From NCBI RefSeq assembly GCF_003290025.1, contig NZ_QNHG01000002.1, positions 958,417 through 1,022,416 on the forward strand: 64,000 bases of DNA, in the 5' to 3' direction. Shown here in pieces: positions 45,054 to 55,752 of this stretch. The stretch is from Pseudogemmobacter bohemicus. Its GTDB lineage: Bacteria > Pseudomonadota > Alphaproteobacteria > Rhodobacterales > Rhodobacteraceae. The translations under genes and the position numbers were made by a program. The notes under the pieces are model-generated. The model saw only the letters and a program-made list of their open reading frames with translations, did not search any database and was not told where the DNA came from. Position 1 is the first letter of the stretch; each line of letters begins with the position of its first letter.

Positions 45054-45871
45054 CCCTCTTTGCGGCGGCGATTGAGCTCCATCACCAGCGCGGTCACCAG
45101 CGTCAGCGCGATCAGGATCAGCGCCAGCGCATTCACCGCCGGCGTCAGCCCGGTGCGCACCTTCGTCGCGATATAGACCGTCAGCGGCGTATCGGTGCCG
45201 CGCACGAACAGCGTCGTGTTATAGTTTTCAAAGGATTGCAGGAAGGCGATGAACCCCGCCGCGATCAGTGCCGGTTTCAGGAAGGGCAGCAGGATCCGGC
45301 GGAAGATCAGCCCTTTCGAGGCGCCAAGGCCAAGCGCGGCTTCCTCCTGGGTGCGGTCGAACCTTTGCAGCCGCGCGACCACCATCAGCATGACGTAAGC
45401 GGTGATAAAGGTCGCCTGGGCCAGCACGATCAGGAAGGTGCCGCCCGCAATCCCGGCCTGGCGCCAGAGGATCAGCGTGGCGATGCCGATGGCGACACCG
45501 GGCGTCAGCAGGGGCGACACCATCACCGCGTAGAAAATCCCCCGCGCCCGCGCGTTCAGGCTGGTAAGGAACAAAGCCGCCGCCGTGCCGACCGGCAGCG
45601 CGAATGCCACGACCGCAAGGCCGATTCCGAGCGAAAGCCACAAAGCCTTCCACATGGCGGCATCGTTCCACAGCTCCTGGAACCAGCCCAGCGTCGTGCC
45701 AAGCCAGGGCGTCACGGTCGGAAATTTCGAGGTGTTGAAGGTCGCTGCCGACATGATGACCAGTGGCAGGAACAGATAGGCCAGGAACAGTGTCAGATAG
45801 GCTGCGAACAGCAGTTTCGGCAAAGCGCGCGACAGGCGGTCGAGGGGCGTGACAGGACGGGGTTTGCTCAT
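45050..45871 (-). CDS. Polyamine ABC transporter permease (PotC/PotI type)
   Basis: A 273-residue inner-membrane permease with six helices, the second of the pair in a spermidine/putrescine importer. The cytoplasmic EAA loop, which contacts the ATPase, reads EEAALGLGASKGLIFRRILLP. FATFN-like SAATFNTSKFPT after the first helix and FLQSFENYNTTLFVRGTDTP are typical of PotC/PotI. Its ATG overlaps the stop of the other permease (ATGA). A longer frame to 45934 would lie inside that gene. The operon order is binding protein, ATPase, permease, permease. Confidence 0.92.
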   Translation of the reverse strand: MSKPRPVTPLDRLSRALPKLLFAAYLTLFLAYLFLPLVIMSAATFNTSKFPTVTPWLGTTLGWFQELWNDAAMWKALWLSLGIGLAVVAFALPVGTAAALFLTSLNARARGIFYAVMVSPLLTPGVAIGIATLILWRQAGIAGGTFLIVLAQATFITAYVMLMVVARLQRFDRTQEEAALGLGASKGLIFRRILLPFLKPALIAAGFIAFLQSFENYNTTLFVRGTDTPLTVYIATKVRTGLTPAVNALALILIALTLVTALVMELNRRRKEG

Positions 45872-46741
45872 TTTGCGACATCCGCCAGATTGACCCGGAA
45901 CAGCTTCAGCGTGACCATGACGACCGCCATGCACAGAACCAGCAGGATCAGCGCATAGGCCGCGCCCCGGTTCCAGTTTCCGCCCTCGAAGAACCAGTTA
46001 TAGATGATTTCGGTGAACCAGCGGCTGCCGGGAGATCCCAGCAGCGCCGGCGCCACATAAGACCCTGCCGCCAGCATGAAGGTGAAGACGCAGCCCGTCG
46101 CAATCCCGGCCTTGGCATGCGGGATCACGATGCGCCAGTGGATGCGGAGGCCCGACGCGCCAAGGTTCTTCGCCGCCTCAAGTTGCGCCGTTTCCAGCGT
46201 CGAGATCGAATTGTAGATCGGGAAGAGCATGAAGAGGATATAGGCGTAGACCATCCCCGCCAGCACGCCGAAATCGCCCTGCCAGCGCACCGGTGCGTCG
46301 ATCAGGCCGAGTCCCAGCAGGAAGGCGTTCAGCGGCCCGTTGAAAGAGAGAATGATGAACCAGGCCAGCGTGCGCAAAACCTCGTTGATCCAGAACGGGA
46401 TGATCAGCAGGGTCAGCATGGCGCGGGCGCCGCGCAGGGACGCCACTTTGGCCATCCAGAAGGCCAGCGGATAGGTGATCGCCAGCGTCGCCAGCATGAC
46501 GAGCGCCGATCCCCAGACGGTTTTCAGAAAGATCGACCGGTGGACGCTGTCGCCGAAAAGCGCGGTGTAATTAGAGACGGTATAGACGTCTTTCGGCCCG
46601 CCGATATCCGCCGGGAAGAGGTTCGGCTTCAGCGAGAAATTCAGCATCATCAGATTGGGCGCCAGCACCATGCCGATGATCCACAAAGCCACGAGCGCAA
46701 GGAAGAACCCGCCCAGACCCGGGCCGAACCGTCTGATCATT

Positions 46742-46749
<8 letters not shown>
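45868..46749 (-). CDS. Polyamine ABC transporter permease (PotB/PotH type)
   Basis: A 293-residue permease with six membrane helices. The long periplasmic loop after the first helix (NFSLKPNLFPADIGGPKDVY) and the EAA-type loop QLEAAKNLGASGLRIHWRIV match PotB/PotH. WINEVLRTLAWFIILSFNG is also characteristic. The start MREMIRRFG lies inside the last bases of the ATPase gene (eight-base overlap). A second ATG three codons later is possible, and neither has a good ribosome site, so translational coupling is likely. Confidence 0.92.
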
Positions 46750-47812
<1,063 letters not shown>

Positions 47813-47888
47813 GGGGGTCTCACAGTATTGGAGCAACGGGAAACTGCGGCGCGGGGAGGCGCGCCGCAGCGGGTTTTCAGCCGGCAGG

Positions 47889-49007
47889 TCAGGCCGAAAG
47901 GAACTTGTCCTGGTATTCGTTGCGCAGGCTCACATACCAGTTTTCCTGGATCGGCCACCACCACAGTTTCTCCAGCGCATCGCCCGGATAGGCGGCTGCG
48001 AAGAAGGCTTTCGAGGCATCCGACAGATACGCTTCGGCGCCCACGGCGGTCGAGTTGATCGAGGTGTGGTTGGCGTAAAGCGCGCCGGCTTCCGGCGTCA
48101 GCATGAAGTTCAGGAAGGCATAGGCCTGGTCGATATTCACGGCACCGGTCGGGATCGAGATCCCTTCCATCCAGGCCAGCGCGCCCTCTTTCGGAGCGAC
48201 GAAGCCGACGGGCAGGCCTTCTTTCGCCAAAGTCGCGGCCGAGCTGTCCCAGGTCTGGCCGATTTTGGCGCCATTGGTGCGGAAGGCACCCTGGGCTTCG
48301 TTCTCATTCGACCAGAACTGGATGATATTGCCTTTGCGGGCAATGGCTTCGGCAAGGATCACGTCGAAATTGGCCTTCATAATCGCTTCGTCTTTGTAGC
48401 TGTCGAGGAAGGGATGCGGCAGCTTGCCTTCCTGCTCCATCCACAGCGCCAGGCCAACAAGACCCGAATGGCCGCGAACGGTGGCCTTGCCAGCCGATTC
48501 CGGCTTCCAGATATCGCCGTAAGAGGCGGTGCCATAGGTCAGCGGATTGTCATTGGTGTCGAAAGCCAGCGCCTCGGTGCCCCAGTCGGTCGGAACCTGG
48601 TAGCGCTTGCCGTCAACCACGGCGCCCAGCACTTCCGAGGATTTCGCGGCCGAGGGCAGGCACTTGTCCCAGTCGACCTTCGAATCGTCGATTTCTTTCA
48701 GCAGGCCGAATTCGACATAGTTCGGAACGCGGTCCACAGCCGGCCAGATGATGTCATAGCCGGTGCCGTTCGAAGCGCGCATCTGGTTCAGAAGCTCGTC
48801 ATTGGTGCCATAGGGCGTGTAGACCGCCTTGATGCCGGTGGCTTTCTCGAAAGCGGCCAGCAGGTCGTCCGAGATATAGCCCGCCCAGGCAAAGACATTG
48901 ACCGTACCCGAGGACCCCTGGGCGAGGGCGCCACGCGACACCAGCGGTGCCGCGAGCGAGGCGACGGCGGCGCCCCGGACGAATGAACGACGGTTGATGA
49001 GAGTCAT
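47889..49007 (-). CDS. Polyamine ABC transporter substrate-binding protein (PotD/PotF type)
   Basis: A 372-residue periplasmic binding protein. The signal peptide contains twin arginines, NRRSFVRGAAVASLAAP, so the Tat route is likely. The mature part starts GTVNVFAWAGYISDDLLAAF, followed by YGTNDELLNQMRASNGTGYD and DWGTEALAFD, all typical of PotD/PotF. Conserved acidic and aromatic residues of the ligand cleft appear to be present, for example WAGYI and the C-terminal YPGDALEKLWWWP. Ribosome site: GCGGAGATCGTCGCA. It is first in the four-gene operon and probably the most strongly expressed. Confidence 0.93.
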   Translation of the reverse strand: MTLINRRSFVRGAAVASLAAPLVSRGALAQGSSGTVNVFAWAGYISDDLLAAFEKATGIKAVYTPYGTNDELLNQMRASNGTGYDIIWPAVDRVPNYVEFGLLKEIDDSKVDWDKCLPSAAKSSEVLGAVVDGKRYQVPTDWGTEALAFDTNDNPLTYGTASYGDIWKPESAGKATVRGHSGLVGLALWMEQEGKLPHPFLDSYKDEAIMKANFDVILAEAIARKGNIIQFWSNENEAQGAFRTNGAKIGQTWDSSAATLAKEGLPVGFVAPKEGALAWMEGISIPTGAVNIDQAYAFLNFMLTPEAGALYANHTSINSTAVGAEAYLSDASKAFFAAAYPGDALEKLWWWPIQENWYVSLRNEYQDKFLSA

Positions 49008-49221
49008 TGCGACGATCTCCGCTTGGCCCGCCCTGGCCGGGATTGGCCGGGGCCGGGTCTGGTGTCAGATGCCGCCTGCCTAGTGTGCCTTTGTATCGGC
49101 GGCATAACTGTAAGGTTTCAAAGATGTGACGGTATCTGGCCGCAAGAGGCGGGCCGGGTGGGGGAAAGGGATGGGCTTGTCGGCATTTCCGACAAAATCG
49201 CTTTACCAAGAACACCCAAGT

Positions 49222-49250
49222 AAAATAGTCAACTATTTGAATCCATTCAA
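49222..49250 (-). promoter_or_regulatory. Possible sigma-70-type promoter of the polyamine transporter operon
   Basis: On the minus strand, TTGAAT (49250-49245), a 17-base spacer and TATTTT (49227-49222) lie in a strikingly AT-rich patch. Each hexamer matches consensus at four of six positions. A start near 49214 would give a leader of about 200 bases before the binding-protein ATG. Confidence 0.35.
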
Positions 49251-49257
49251 TTTTTTA

Positions 49258-49286
49258 TTGACGGATGCGATTTTTCGGTTTAGAAC
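49258..49286 (+). promoter_or_regulatory. Possible promoter of a rightward untranslated transcript
   Basis: TTGACG (49258-49263), a 17-base spacer and TAGAAC (49281-49286) form a sigma-70-like pair, divergent from the candidate promoter at 49222-49250 in the same AT-rich patch. Downstream there is no gene on this strand, but a strong terminator ends the stretch 300 bases later. Confidence 0.35.
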
Positions 49287-49292
49287 GATTCT

Positions 49293-49627
49293 CAACGATA
49301 GCAAGCCAGCCGTTAGCCAAAGCGCCAGGGTCAGCCAGCTCTCGACAGAATTCCCGCCAGCAAGATGACGGCAGCGCGCCAGGGCAGCTTATCGCCACCC
49401 GGCCAGCCACCAGGATCGTCCAGTCAGTCGGAAAGATACGGCTCCGGCCTCCACGCAAGCGATGACCGCATTCGATGGTCATGCCAGCCAGGCAGCCAAA
49501 CCCTCCCGCCAGTTTCGCAGCAGGCAGCAAACAGCCACCCGCGCCACGCAGCAAGGCCAGACAGTTTCGGATCTTCCGTATCACAATGCAGAAGGGCAGC
49601 CGCTGACGGGGCTGCCCTTTGTCATTT
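49293..49627 (+). ncRNA. Candidate small RNA of about 330 bases
   Basis: The interval begins about seven bases after a plausible promoter and ends in a strong hairpin with a T-rich tail. Its sequence is rich in CAGC and CCAGC and has few well-formed open frames: the frames present start without ribosome sites and show no protein-like composition. It sits between two leftward operons (polyamine transporter and Mrp antiporter), where nothing would otherwise need a rightward terminator. The region from 49008 to 49292 holds only the divergent promoter patch and the leader of the polyamine operon. Expression data are lacking, so the call is provisional. Confidence 0.35.
49592..49627 (+). terminator. 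Intrinsic terminator (rightward)
   Basis: AAGGGCAGCC pairs perfectly with GGCTGCCCTT across an eight-base loop and is followed by TGTCATTT. On the minus strand the same stem follows the mnhG stop by about 45 bases, so it may also help end the antiporter operon, although its tail is less T-rich in that direction. Confidence 0.7.
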
Positions 49628-49670
49628 GTGGCTGCAACCGGCGCTCAGCCCTCGCCGTCTGCCTTCTCTG

Positions 49671-50102
49671 TCAACCTTCTCCGGGGGCCTCGGCCGGATC
49701 GGCAAAGGCGGTCTCGCCCTCGGGAGGCGAGACGGGGCCGATCGGCACGTCTGACCGCTCCACCGCGCCGGGGATGCCGGGGGTGCCCTCGATCCGGTCG
49801 CGGTGCAGTGCGGCGCGGCCAAGGAACATCAGCGTCACCGGCGTGGTGACCATCAGGAAGATCCCGATCACCAGCTCGTGCAGAACCGCCCGGCCTTCCG
49901 TCCAGCTGACAAGGATCATCGAGGCCAGCAGGATCCCCGCCGCGCCCCATGAGGTGCCCAGCGTCGGCGCATGAAGGCGGTCGTAAAAGCTTTGCAGCCG
50001 TGCCAGCCCGATGGCGCCCAAAAGCGTCAGCGTCGCCCCCAGAACCAGGAAGAAGGCTACCGGAATCGCGATCCAGGCGGGGAGCGTTTCGAGATAGGTC
50101 AT
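49671..50102 (-). CDS. mnhG: Mrp-type Na+/H+ antiporter subunit G
   Basis: Small membrane subunit of the multi-gene cation/proton antiporter (Mrp/Mnh/Pha). The 143 residues carry three helices. [20 protein letters not shown] then [16 protein letters not shown] is the PhaG/MnhG signature. The C-terminal 40 residues are a proline- and acid-rich tail that is longer than usual. Its ATG overlaps the mnhF stop (ATGA). The large upstream extension of the open frame lies in mnhF and is ignored. It is last in the operon. Confidence 0.92.
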   Translation of the reverse strand: MTYLETLPAWIAIPVAFFLVLGATLTLLGAIGLARLQSFYDRLHAPTLGTSWGAAGILLASMILVSWTEGRAVLHELVIGIFLMVTTPVTLMFLGRAALHRDRIEGTPGIPGAVERSDVPIGPVSPPEGETAFADPAEAPGEG

Positions 50103-50380
50103 TCGATCACCTCGCCCCGGATCAGGAATTTCGCCAGCGACACGGTTGCGACAAAGCCCAGAACCCCGATCACCATCGCGGCCTCGAAAAAGAACGGCGA
50201 GCCGACGCGGATGCCGGTCACCACAAACAAGAGCATCGCGGTGACATAGAAGGTATCCAGCCCCAGCACCCGGTCCTGGGCGCGCGGCCCGTAAAGCAGG
50301 CGAAAGCCCCCCAGGCAGGCGGCCAGCGCCAGGGCGATCTGGGCATAGCTCAGTGCGGCGGACATGATGAAAGCGCTCAT
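50099..50380 (-). CDS. mnhF: Mrp-type Na+/H+ antiporter subunit F
   Basis: A 93-residue three-helix subunit. The segment [20 protein letters not shown] with GPxxxDRxxxLD is the conserved MnhF/PhaF motif, and the C-terminal helix reads [19 protein letters not shown]. Both ends overlap neighbours by four bases (ATGA at mnhE and mnhG), so all subunits are translated in fixed order. Confidence 0.94.
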   Translation of the reverse strand: MSAFIMSAALSYAQIALALAACLGGFRLLYGPRAQDRVLGLDTFYVTAMLLFVVTGIRVGSPFFFEAAMVIGVLGFVATVSLAKFLIRGEVIE

Positions 50381-50868
50381 CTCGGGAAGGCCTCCAGCAA
50401 GAGGGTCTCATAGCGAATGGCGATCAGCTTCACCCAGTCATCGGTCTCGATCATGTCGAAGACATGCAGCAAAAGCGTGCCGGTCTCTTCGTCATATTCC
50501 ACCCAGGCGGTGCCCGGTGTCGCGGTGACGATCATCGAGAGCAGCGCCAGCGGTGCCGGGTCGCGCAGTTGCAGCGGGATCTCGACAAAGCCCGAGCGCC
50601 GCTTGCCATGTTGTCCGCCCGTCAGGATCAGCCGGGCCACCGCGTAGTTTGACCGGATGATGTCGAGGCCGACGATGAAGAAGAGTTTCACCAGTGACTT
50701 CGGGGATCGCACCTTTACCCGCTCCGGCTCGATGGCGGCGAAAGCGCGCGAGGCGAGGGCGGCCACTACAGCGCCAAGGATCAGATGGCCCAGCGAGAAG
50801 CTGGTCAGCAAAAGCCACACGAGCGTCAGCGCGGCGGTCAGCAGCGGATGCGGGAAGAGCCGGGTCAT
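50377..50868 (-). CDS. mnhE: Mrp-type Na+/H+ antiporter subunit E
   Basis: A 163-residue subunit with two or three N-terminal helices ([20 protein letters not shown]) and a cytoplasmic part containing [20 protein letters not shown], the typical MnhE/PhaE sequence around the TPGT motif, and a closing [12 protein letters not shown]. It is coupled by ATGA overlaps to mnhD and mnhF. Confidence 0.94.
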   Translation of the reverse strand: MTRLFPHPLLTAALTLVWLLLTSFSLGHLILGAVVAALASRAFAAIEPERVKVRSPKSLVKLFFIVGLDIIRSNYAVARLILTGGQHGKRRSGFVEIPLQLRDPAPLALLSMIVTATPGTAWVEYDEETGTLLLHVFDMIETDDWVKLIAIRYETLLLEAFPR

Positions 50869-52493
50869 TCGTCCTCCTCTGTCCCGATGGTCTGGCGGGA
50901 CGAGAAAACGCCGACGGAATAGATCAGCGGGTCATGCAGAGCGCGCGAGGTGGCGTCGGTATAGCGCAGCACGGAATCGCCCCGCACCGTGATGGCGGCG
51001 ATGAAGAGGACCAGCAGGATAACCGGCGCGAATTCCATCGCCAGCACCTTGGGCGGTTTCGAATCCGAGGCCCAGAAAGTCTGGATCCCGATCCGCACCA
51101 GACCGAGGATGGTTGCAAAGCCCGAGATCATCAGGACGGCCAGGAAGGTCCAGGTCAGATAAGGCGGCAAGCCGCCAACACCCAGCATCCCCGACAGGAT
51201 CGCCACCTTGCCGATAAAGCCCGACAAGGGCGGCAGCCCTGCCAGCACCAGCAGACAGACGCCGAAACTGAGGCCGAGAATGGTCATGGTGCCGGGAATG
51301 GCAAGGCCGACCTCTTCGTCCTCGTCCTCGTCTTTCTCCAGCCCGTAAGCATCGGCGGTCAGCGCCAGCATGGCGGCGATTCCGCCTTCCTCGCGGCTCA
51401 TCGGTTCAATGAGCAGGAAGAGTGTCGCCGTCGCCAGAGTCGAGGACACCATGTAGTAAAGCGCGCCCGAGAGCATCGACGTGCCGCCCCCCGACAGGGC
51501 AAGGCCGATCACCGCGATCACCGTGCCCGAGGAAATCAGCACAAGATGCGCCGCCATGCGGCCAAGGCTCTGGCTGCCCAACACGCCCAGCATCCCGAAA
51601 ACCATGGTGGCCATGCCGCCCCAGATCAGCACCTCGGCGCCAAACCCGGCCGAAGCCCCGGCGCCAAGGCCGAAGAACAGCATGGAAAGGCGCAGGATCA
51701 CATAGACCCCCACCTTGGTCATCACCGAAAACATCGCGGCAACCGGCGCGGCAGAGGCCATATAGGTGATCGGCAACCAGAAGGACAAAGGCCAGAGCCC
51801 CGCCTTCACCAGGAAGGCCATCCCCATGATAGCGGCGCCGGCATGGAACAGAGGCCGCTCGGATTCGGGGATATTCACCACCATCTGCGACAGATGCGCC
51901 ATCGAAAGCGTGCCGGTAACGCCATAGATCAGTGCGACCCCGATCAGGAAGAACAAAGATCCCGCAAGGTTCATCGCGATGTAATGGATCCCGGCGCGCA
52001 CCTTCACCTGGCCGGAGCCATGCAGCAAAAGCCCGTAAGACGCCGCCAGCAGCACTTCGAAAAACACGAAAAGATTGAAAAGGTCACCGGTCAGGAACGC
52101 GCCATTCAGCCCCATCAGCAGGAACTGGAACATCGAGTTGAAATGCTGGCCCTGTTTGTGCCAGTTCGCCCCGGCATAGATCATCGTCGGGATCGCCAGC
52201 AGCGAAACCAGCAAGAGCATCAGCGCCGACAGGCGATCCAGCACCAGGATGATGCCAAACGGCACCGCCCAGTCGCCCAGGAGGTAAAAGCTGATCTCAT
52301 TGCCACCCGACAGGGGCGAACCTTTGGAGCGGTTCAGAAGCTCGATCGCGACGAACAACAGCGCGATGGTCGCGCCGATCGAGATGCCCAGCTTCGCCTT
52401 CCGCTGGCTCTCATCATAAAGCAGCATCAGGGCGCCCGCGATCAGCGGGATCAGAATCGGGGCAATGATCAGGTGTTCAGTCGCAAGCATCAT
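50865..52493 (-). CDS. mnhD: Mrp-type Na+/H+ antiporter subunit D
   Basis: A 542-residue subunit related to complex I NuoM/NuoN, with about fourteen helices. The conserved FLLMGLNGAFLTGDLFNLFV contains the TGDLFN segment with its acidic residue. Lysines in helices such as MAFLVKAGLWPLSFWLPITY belong to the proton path. A short acidic loop, EKDEDEDEEVG, is unusual and could bind cations. The gene overlaps mnhC and mnhE by four bases each. Confidence 0.95.
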   Translation of the reverse strand: MMLATEHLIIAPILIPLIAGALMLLYDESQRKAKLGISIGATIALLFVAIELLNRSKGSPLSGGNEISFYLLGDWAVPFGIILVLDRLSALMLLLVSLLAIPTMIYAGANWHKQGQHFNSMFQFLLMGLNGAFLTGDLFNLFVFFEVLLAASYGLLLHGSGQVKVRAGIHYIAMNLAGSLFFLIGVALIYGVTGTLSMAHLSQMVVNIPESERPLFHAGAAIMGMAFLVKAGLWPLSFWLPITYMASAAPVAAMFSVMTKVGVYVILRLSMLFFGLGAGASAGFGAEVLIWGGMATMVFGMLGVLGSQSLGRMAAHLVLISSGTVIAVIGLALSGGGTSMLSGALYYMVSSTLATATLFLLIEPMSREEGGIAAMLALTADAYGLEKDEDEDEEVGLAIPGTMTILGLSFGVCLLVLAGLPPLSGFIGKVAILSGMLGVGGLPPYLTWTFLAVLMISGFATILGLVRIGIQTFWASDSKPPKVLAMEFAPVILLVLFIAAITVRGDSVLRYTDATSRALHDPLIYSVGVFSSRQTIGTEEDE

Positions 52494-52849
52494 TTGGTCT
52501 CACCGCTCCGGTAGGGTTCGCGGCCATCGACATGGTCGGTGCCGGTCAGACCCTTGGAGGCGATCATCACCACCAGAAACAGCGCCGTGGTGGCGAAGCT
52601 GATCACGATGGCAGTCAGCACCAGCGCCTGGGGCAGCGGGTCGGCATATTCGGCGGCGTTGACCCAGCCGCCCTTTGGCATGATCGCGGGCTTGCCGATG
52701 GTCAGGCGCCCCATCGAGAAGATGAAGATATTGACCGCGTAGGACAAAAGGATCAGCCCGACGATAACCTGAAAGGTACGCGGCCGCAGCAAGAGCCAGA
52801 TGCCCGATCCGGCGAAGACGCCGATGGCGGCGGAAAGCACGATTTCCAT
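52490..52849 (-). CDS. mnhC: Mrp-type Na+/H+ antiporter subunit C
   Basis: A 119-residue NuoK-like subunit with three helices. It starts MEIVLSAAIGVFAGSGIWLL; the middle helix LLSYAVNIFIFSMG and the last, ALVLTAIVISFATTALFLVV, with conserved DPLPQALVLTAIVI, match MnhC/PhaC. Its ATG overlaps the mnhA stop by one base (TGATG), and its stop overlaps the mnhD start by four. Confidence 0.95.
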   Translation of the reverse strand: MEIVLSAAIGVFAGSGIWLLLRPRTFQVIVGLILLSYAVNIFIFSMGRLTIGKPAIMPKGGWVNAAEYADPLPQALVLTAIVISFATTALFLVVMIASKGLTGTDHVDGREPYRSGETK

Positions 52850-55752
52850 CAGGCGGCTCCTTTCTGCTTCGTGGCTTTTTCTTCGGCCTTTTCCTCTTCC
52901 AGCTCCCGCAGACGCGCGGCGCGCAGGGACTGGTGGGCAATCGCGATCAGCAAGAGCACGGTCGCACCGACGACGGCGAGGAAGACGCCAAGGTCAAAGA
53001 GCATTGCAGTTGCCATCGGAACTTTGCCGATCAGCGGAATGTCGAGATAGCGGGCATGGGCGGTCAGGAACGGATAGCCAAAGAGCCAGGCGCCGATCCC
53101 GGTCGCGGTCGCAATCAACAGGCCAATACCCATCCAGCGGATCGGCAGGATGATGATCCGCGCCTCGATCCAGCGCACATTCGAGCCGATATATTGCAGC
53201 AAGAGACCAATCGCGACGGTAACGCCCGCCGAGAAGCCACCCCCCGGCAGGTCATGGCCGCGGAGGAACAGATAGGCCGCGATCACCAGGGTGACCGGGA
53301 ACATCCAGCGCATGATCACCGAAGGAATCAGTATGAAATTCTCAAGCCGGTCAGCGGCATAGCCCTGTTGCTGCTCGGGCGCGCTGATCGACTCCGATCC
53401 GGGGCGGAAACGGCGCAGGAGCGCATAGACCGTCAGGCCGACAATCGCCAGAACCGTGATTTCGCCGTAAGTATCAAAAGCACGGAAATCGACGAGGATC
53501 ACGTTGACGGTATTGGTGCCGCCACCCTCGTAATAGGCGTTCCTGAGGAACCAGTCGCCGATATTCGGCACCAGGGGCCGGGTCATCACCACCCAGGCCA
53601 GCGCCGCCAGACCGCCGCCGCCAATCGCTGCGATGATCAGGTCGCGTCCGCGCCGCGCCTTGGCGATCAGCAGATCGTCGCCCGCAATCTCCTCGCGCCG
53701 CTTCGGCAGCCAGCGCAGCCCCAGCAGCAGAAGAACCGTCGTCACGATTTCAACCACCAGCTGCGTCACCGCGAGATCCGGCGCCGAGAACCAGGCGAAG
53801 GTGACGCAGGTGATCAGCCCGGCGCCGCCCAGCAGCACAAGGGCCGCGAACCGGTGATATTTCGCCTGCCAGGCCGCCCCGATGGCACAGGCGCCTCCAA
53901 CCAGCCACATGATGGCGAAGGCCGGGTTAAGGTCATTCCCGATCCGCTTCTCTGCCGGGGCAAGCCCGCCCCAGATCGCGACGGCAGCGGCGCAAATCCC
54001 AAGGACAACCAGCAGCCTCAGCTGAGTCTGCAGACGCTCGGTCCCGAACAGTCGGTGCAGCGCGCGCGGCCAGACCCAGGTCAGCCGCAGCAAAAGCCAT
54101 TCATAGACCTTCTGCGCCCGGATGCGGTAGAGGACCGGCGGGCCTTCGGGTCCGGCATTGATCCGGCCCCGCGCGGTGACCCAGAGCGCCGTGCCGGCGG
54201 CCAGCGCGAAGAGGCTGATCATCAGGGGCGTGTTGAAGCCGTGCCAGATCGCCACACGGGCCACGGCCATATCTGGCCCCAGCACCGCGCGGCCCGCGAC
54301 ATTCAGGATCGGGTCCGCAAGCCAGGGCAGAACCCCGATGATCACACAGACCGCCACCAGCAGCTCGACCGGAAAGCGCATCCAGTGCTTCGGCTCATGC
54401 ACATGTTCATTGGGCAGATTCTGGGCCTCGGGGCCGAAGAAAACCTCCATCACCAGCCGCAGCGAATAGGCGACCGAGAAGACCGAGGCGAAAGCGGCGA
54501 TCCAGGGCAGGGCATTGTCCAGTATATTGCCGCCATGCGAGGCAATGGTCTCGGCCAGGAACATCTCTTTCGAGATGAACCCGTTCAAAAGCGGCACCCC
54601 CGCCATCGCGGCGGATGCAATAACCGTGAGAACAAAGGTAACCGGCAGCGCCTTTCTGAGACCCGAGAGTTTGCGCAGATCGCGGGTCCCGGTCTCATGG
54701 TCGATGATGCCGGCGGTCATAAACAAAGACGCCTTGAAGGCCGCGTGGTTTACGATGTGGAAAATGGCGGCGATGATCGCGGCCTCGCTCCCCATTCCTG
54801 CAAGCGCGGTGATCAGGCCCAGATGGCTGATCGTGGAATAGGCCAGCATGCCCTTCAGATCATGGCGGAACAGCGCGATCACCGCGCCAAGCGTGAAGGT
54901 CAGCATCCCGATGCCGCCGACCAGCCAGAACCACAGATCGGTGGCCCCCAGCGAGGGCTGGAAGCGGATCAGCAGGAAGACCCCCATCTTCACCATGGTG
55001 GCGGAGTGCAGATAGGCCGAAACCGGCGTCGGCGCCGCCATGGCACCCGGCAGCCAGAAATGGAACGGAAACTGCGCCGATTTGGTGAAGGCGCCGATCA
55101 GGAACAAGACCAGCACCAGCGGGTAAAGCGCGTGATTGCGGATGATCTCACCCGAGCGCAGCACCAGATCCAGGTCATAGCCGCCGACGATCTGGCCCAG
55201 CACCAGCATGGCGACTGTCAGCGCGACACCGCCCCCTGCCGTCACGATCAGCGCCATTCGGGCGCCGTCGCGGGCCGACTGGCTTTGGTGCCAGTAGCCG
55301 ATCAGCAGGAAGGACATGATCGAGGTCAGCTCCCAGAACACCACGAGCATCAGGATATTCCCGGACAGGAGCATCCCGACCATTGCGCCGGTGAAAGCCA
55401 TCAGAAAGCTGTAAAACCGGGGCACCGGATCGGTTTTCGCCAGGTAGAATCGCGCATAGATCACCACCAGAATGCCGATCGACAGCACGATGAAGGTGAA
55501 CATCCAGGCGAAACCATCCATCCGGAAATTCAGGTTGATCGACAGGATCGGCAGCCAGCGCACCAGGCTGCGCACCACCTCATCCTCCGAGACCTGCGGA
55601 TAAAGCGTGATCAGGATCACAAGCCCCCCGGCCAGCGAGAGGCCGGAAACCCAGGCCGCCGCGCCATGCGAATTCACCGGCAGCGTGGCCGCAGCAATCG
55701 CGGCCAGAAACGGCAGCAACACGAGAATGAGGATCAGGTTCTGCTCGATCAT
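52849..55752 (-). CDS. mnhA: Mrp-type Na+/H+ antiporter subunit A fused to subunit B
   Basis: A 967-residue protein. Residues 1 to about 780 are the NuoL-like MnhA, with HxFTKSAQFPFHFWLPGAM-type sequence (KSAQFPFHFWLPGAMAAPTP), TVSAYLHSATMVKMG and the C-terminal DUF4040-like helices. The final 150 residues, after a spacer, are MnhB (SVIMRWMFPVTLVIAAYLFL, GHDLPGGGFSAGV). Such A-B fusions are the PhaAB form of alphaproteobacteria. It heads the six-gene operon. The chosen ATG lies about ten bases after GGAGAG; the longer frame to 55890 is not membrane-like. The complex exports Na+ or K+ in exchange for protons at high pH or salt. Confidence 0.95.
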   Translation of the reverse strand: MIEQNLILILVLLPFLAAIAAATLPVNSHGAAAWVSGLSLAGGLVILITLYPQVSEDEVVRSLVRWLPILSINLNFRMDGFAWMFTFIVLSIGILVVIYARFYLAKTDPVPRFYSFLMAFTGAMVGMLLSGNILMLVVFWELTSIMSFLLIGYWHQSQSARDGARMALIVTAGGGVALTVAMLVLGQIVGGYDLDLVLRSGEIIRNHALYPLVLVLFLIGAFTKSAQFPFHFWLPGAMAAPTPVSAYLHSATMVKMGVFLLIRFQPSLGATDLWFWLVGGIGMLTFTLGAVIALFRHDLKGMLAYSTISHLGLITALAGMGSEAAIIAAIFHIVNHAAFKASLFMTAGIIDHETGTRDLRKLSGLRKALPVTFVLTVIASAAMAGVPLLNGFISKEMFLAETIASHGGNILDNALPWIAAFASVFSVAYSLRLVMEVFFGPEAQNLPNEHVHEPKHWMRFPVELLVAVCVIIGVLPWLADPILNVAGRAVLGPDMAVARVAIWHGFNTPLMISLFALAAGTALWVTARGRINAGPEGPPVLYRIRAQKVYEWLLLRLTWVWPRALHRLFGTERLQTQLRLLVVLGICAAAVAIWGGLAPAEKRIGNDLNPAFAIMWLVGGACAIGAAWQAKYHRFAALVLLGGAGLITCVTFAWFSAPDLAVTQLVVEIVTTVLLLLGLRWLPKRREEIAGDDLLIAKARRGRDLIIAAIGGGGLAALAWVVMTRPLVPNIGDWFLRNAYYEGGGTNTVNVILVDFRAFDTYGEITVLAIVGLTVYALLRRFRPGSESISAPEQQQGYAADRLENFILIPSVIMRWMFPVTLVIAAYLFLRGHDLPGGGFSAGVTVAIGLLLQYIGSNVRWIEARIIILPIRWMGIGLLIATATGIGAWLFGYPFLTAHARYLDIPLIGKVPMATAMLFDLGVFLAVVGATVLLLIAIAHQSLRAARLRELEEEKAEEKATKQKGAA

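Noticed and set aside
49265-49465. A 66-codon plus-strand protein gene inside the candidate small RNA
   Set aside because: No ribosome site, Ser/Arg/Gln-rich composition without structure, and the start would lie inside the proposed promoter.
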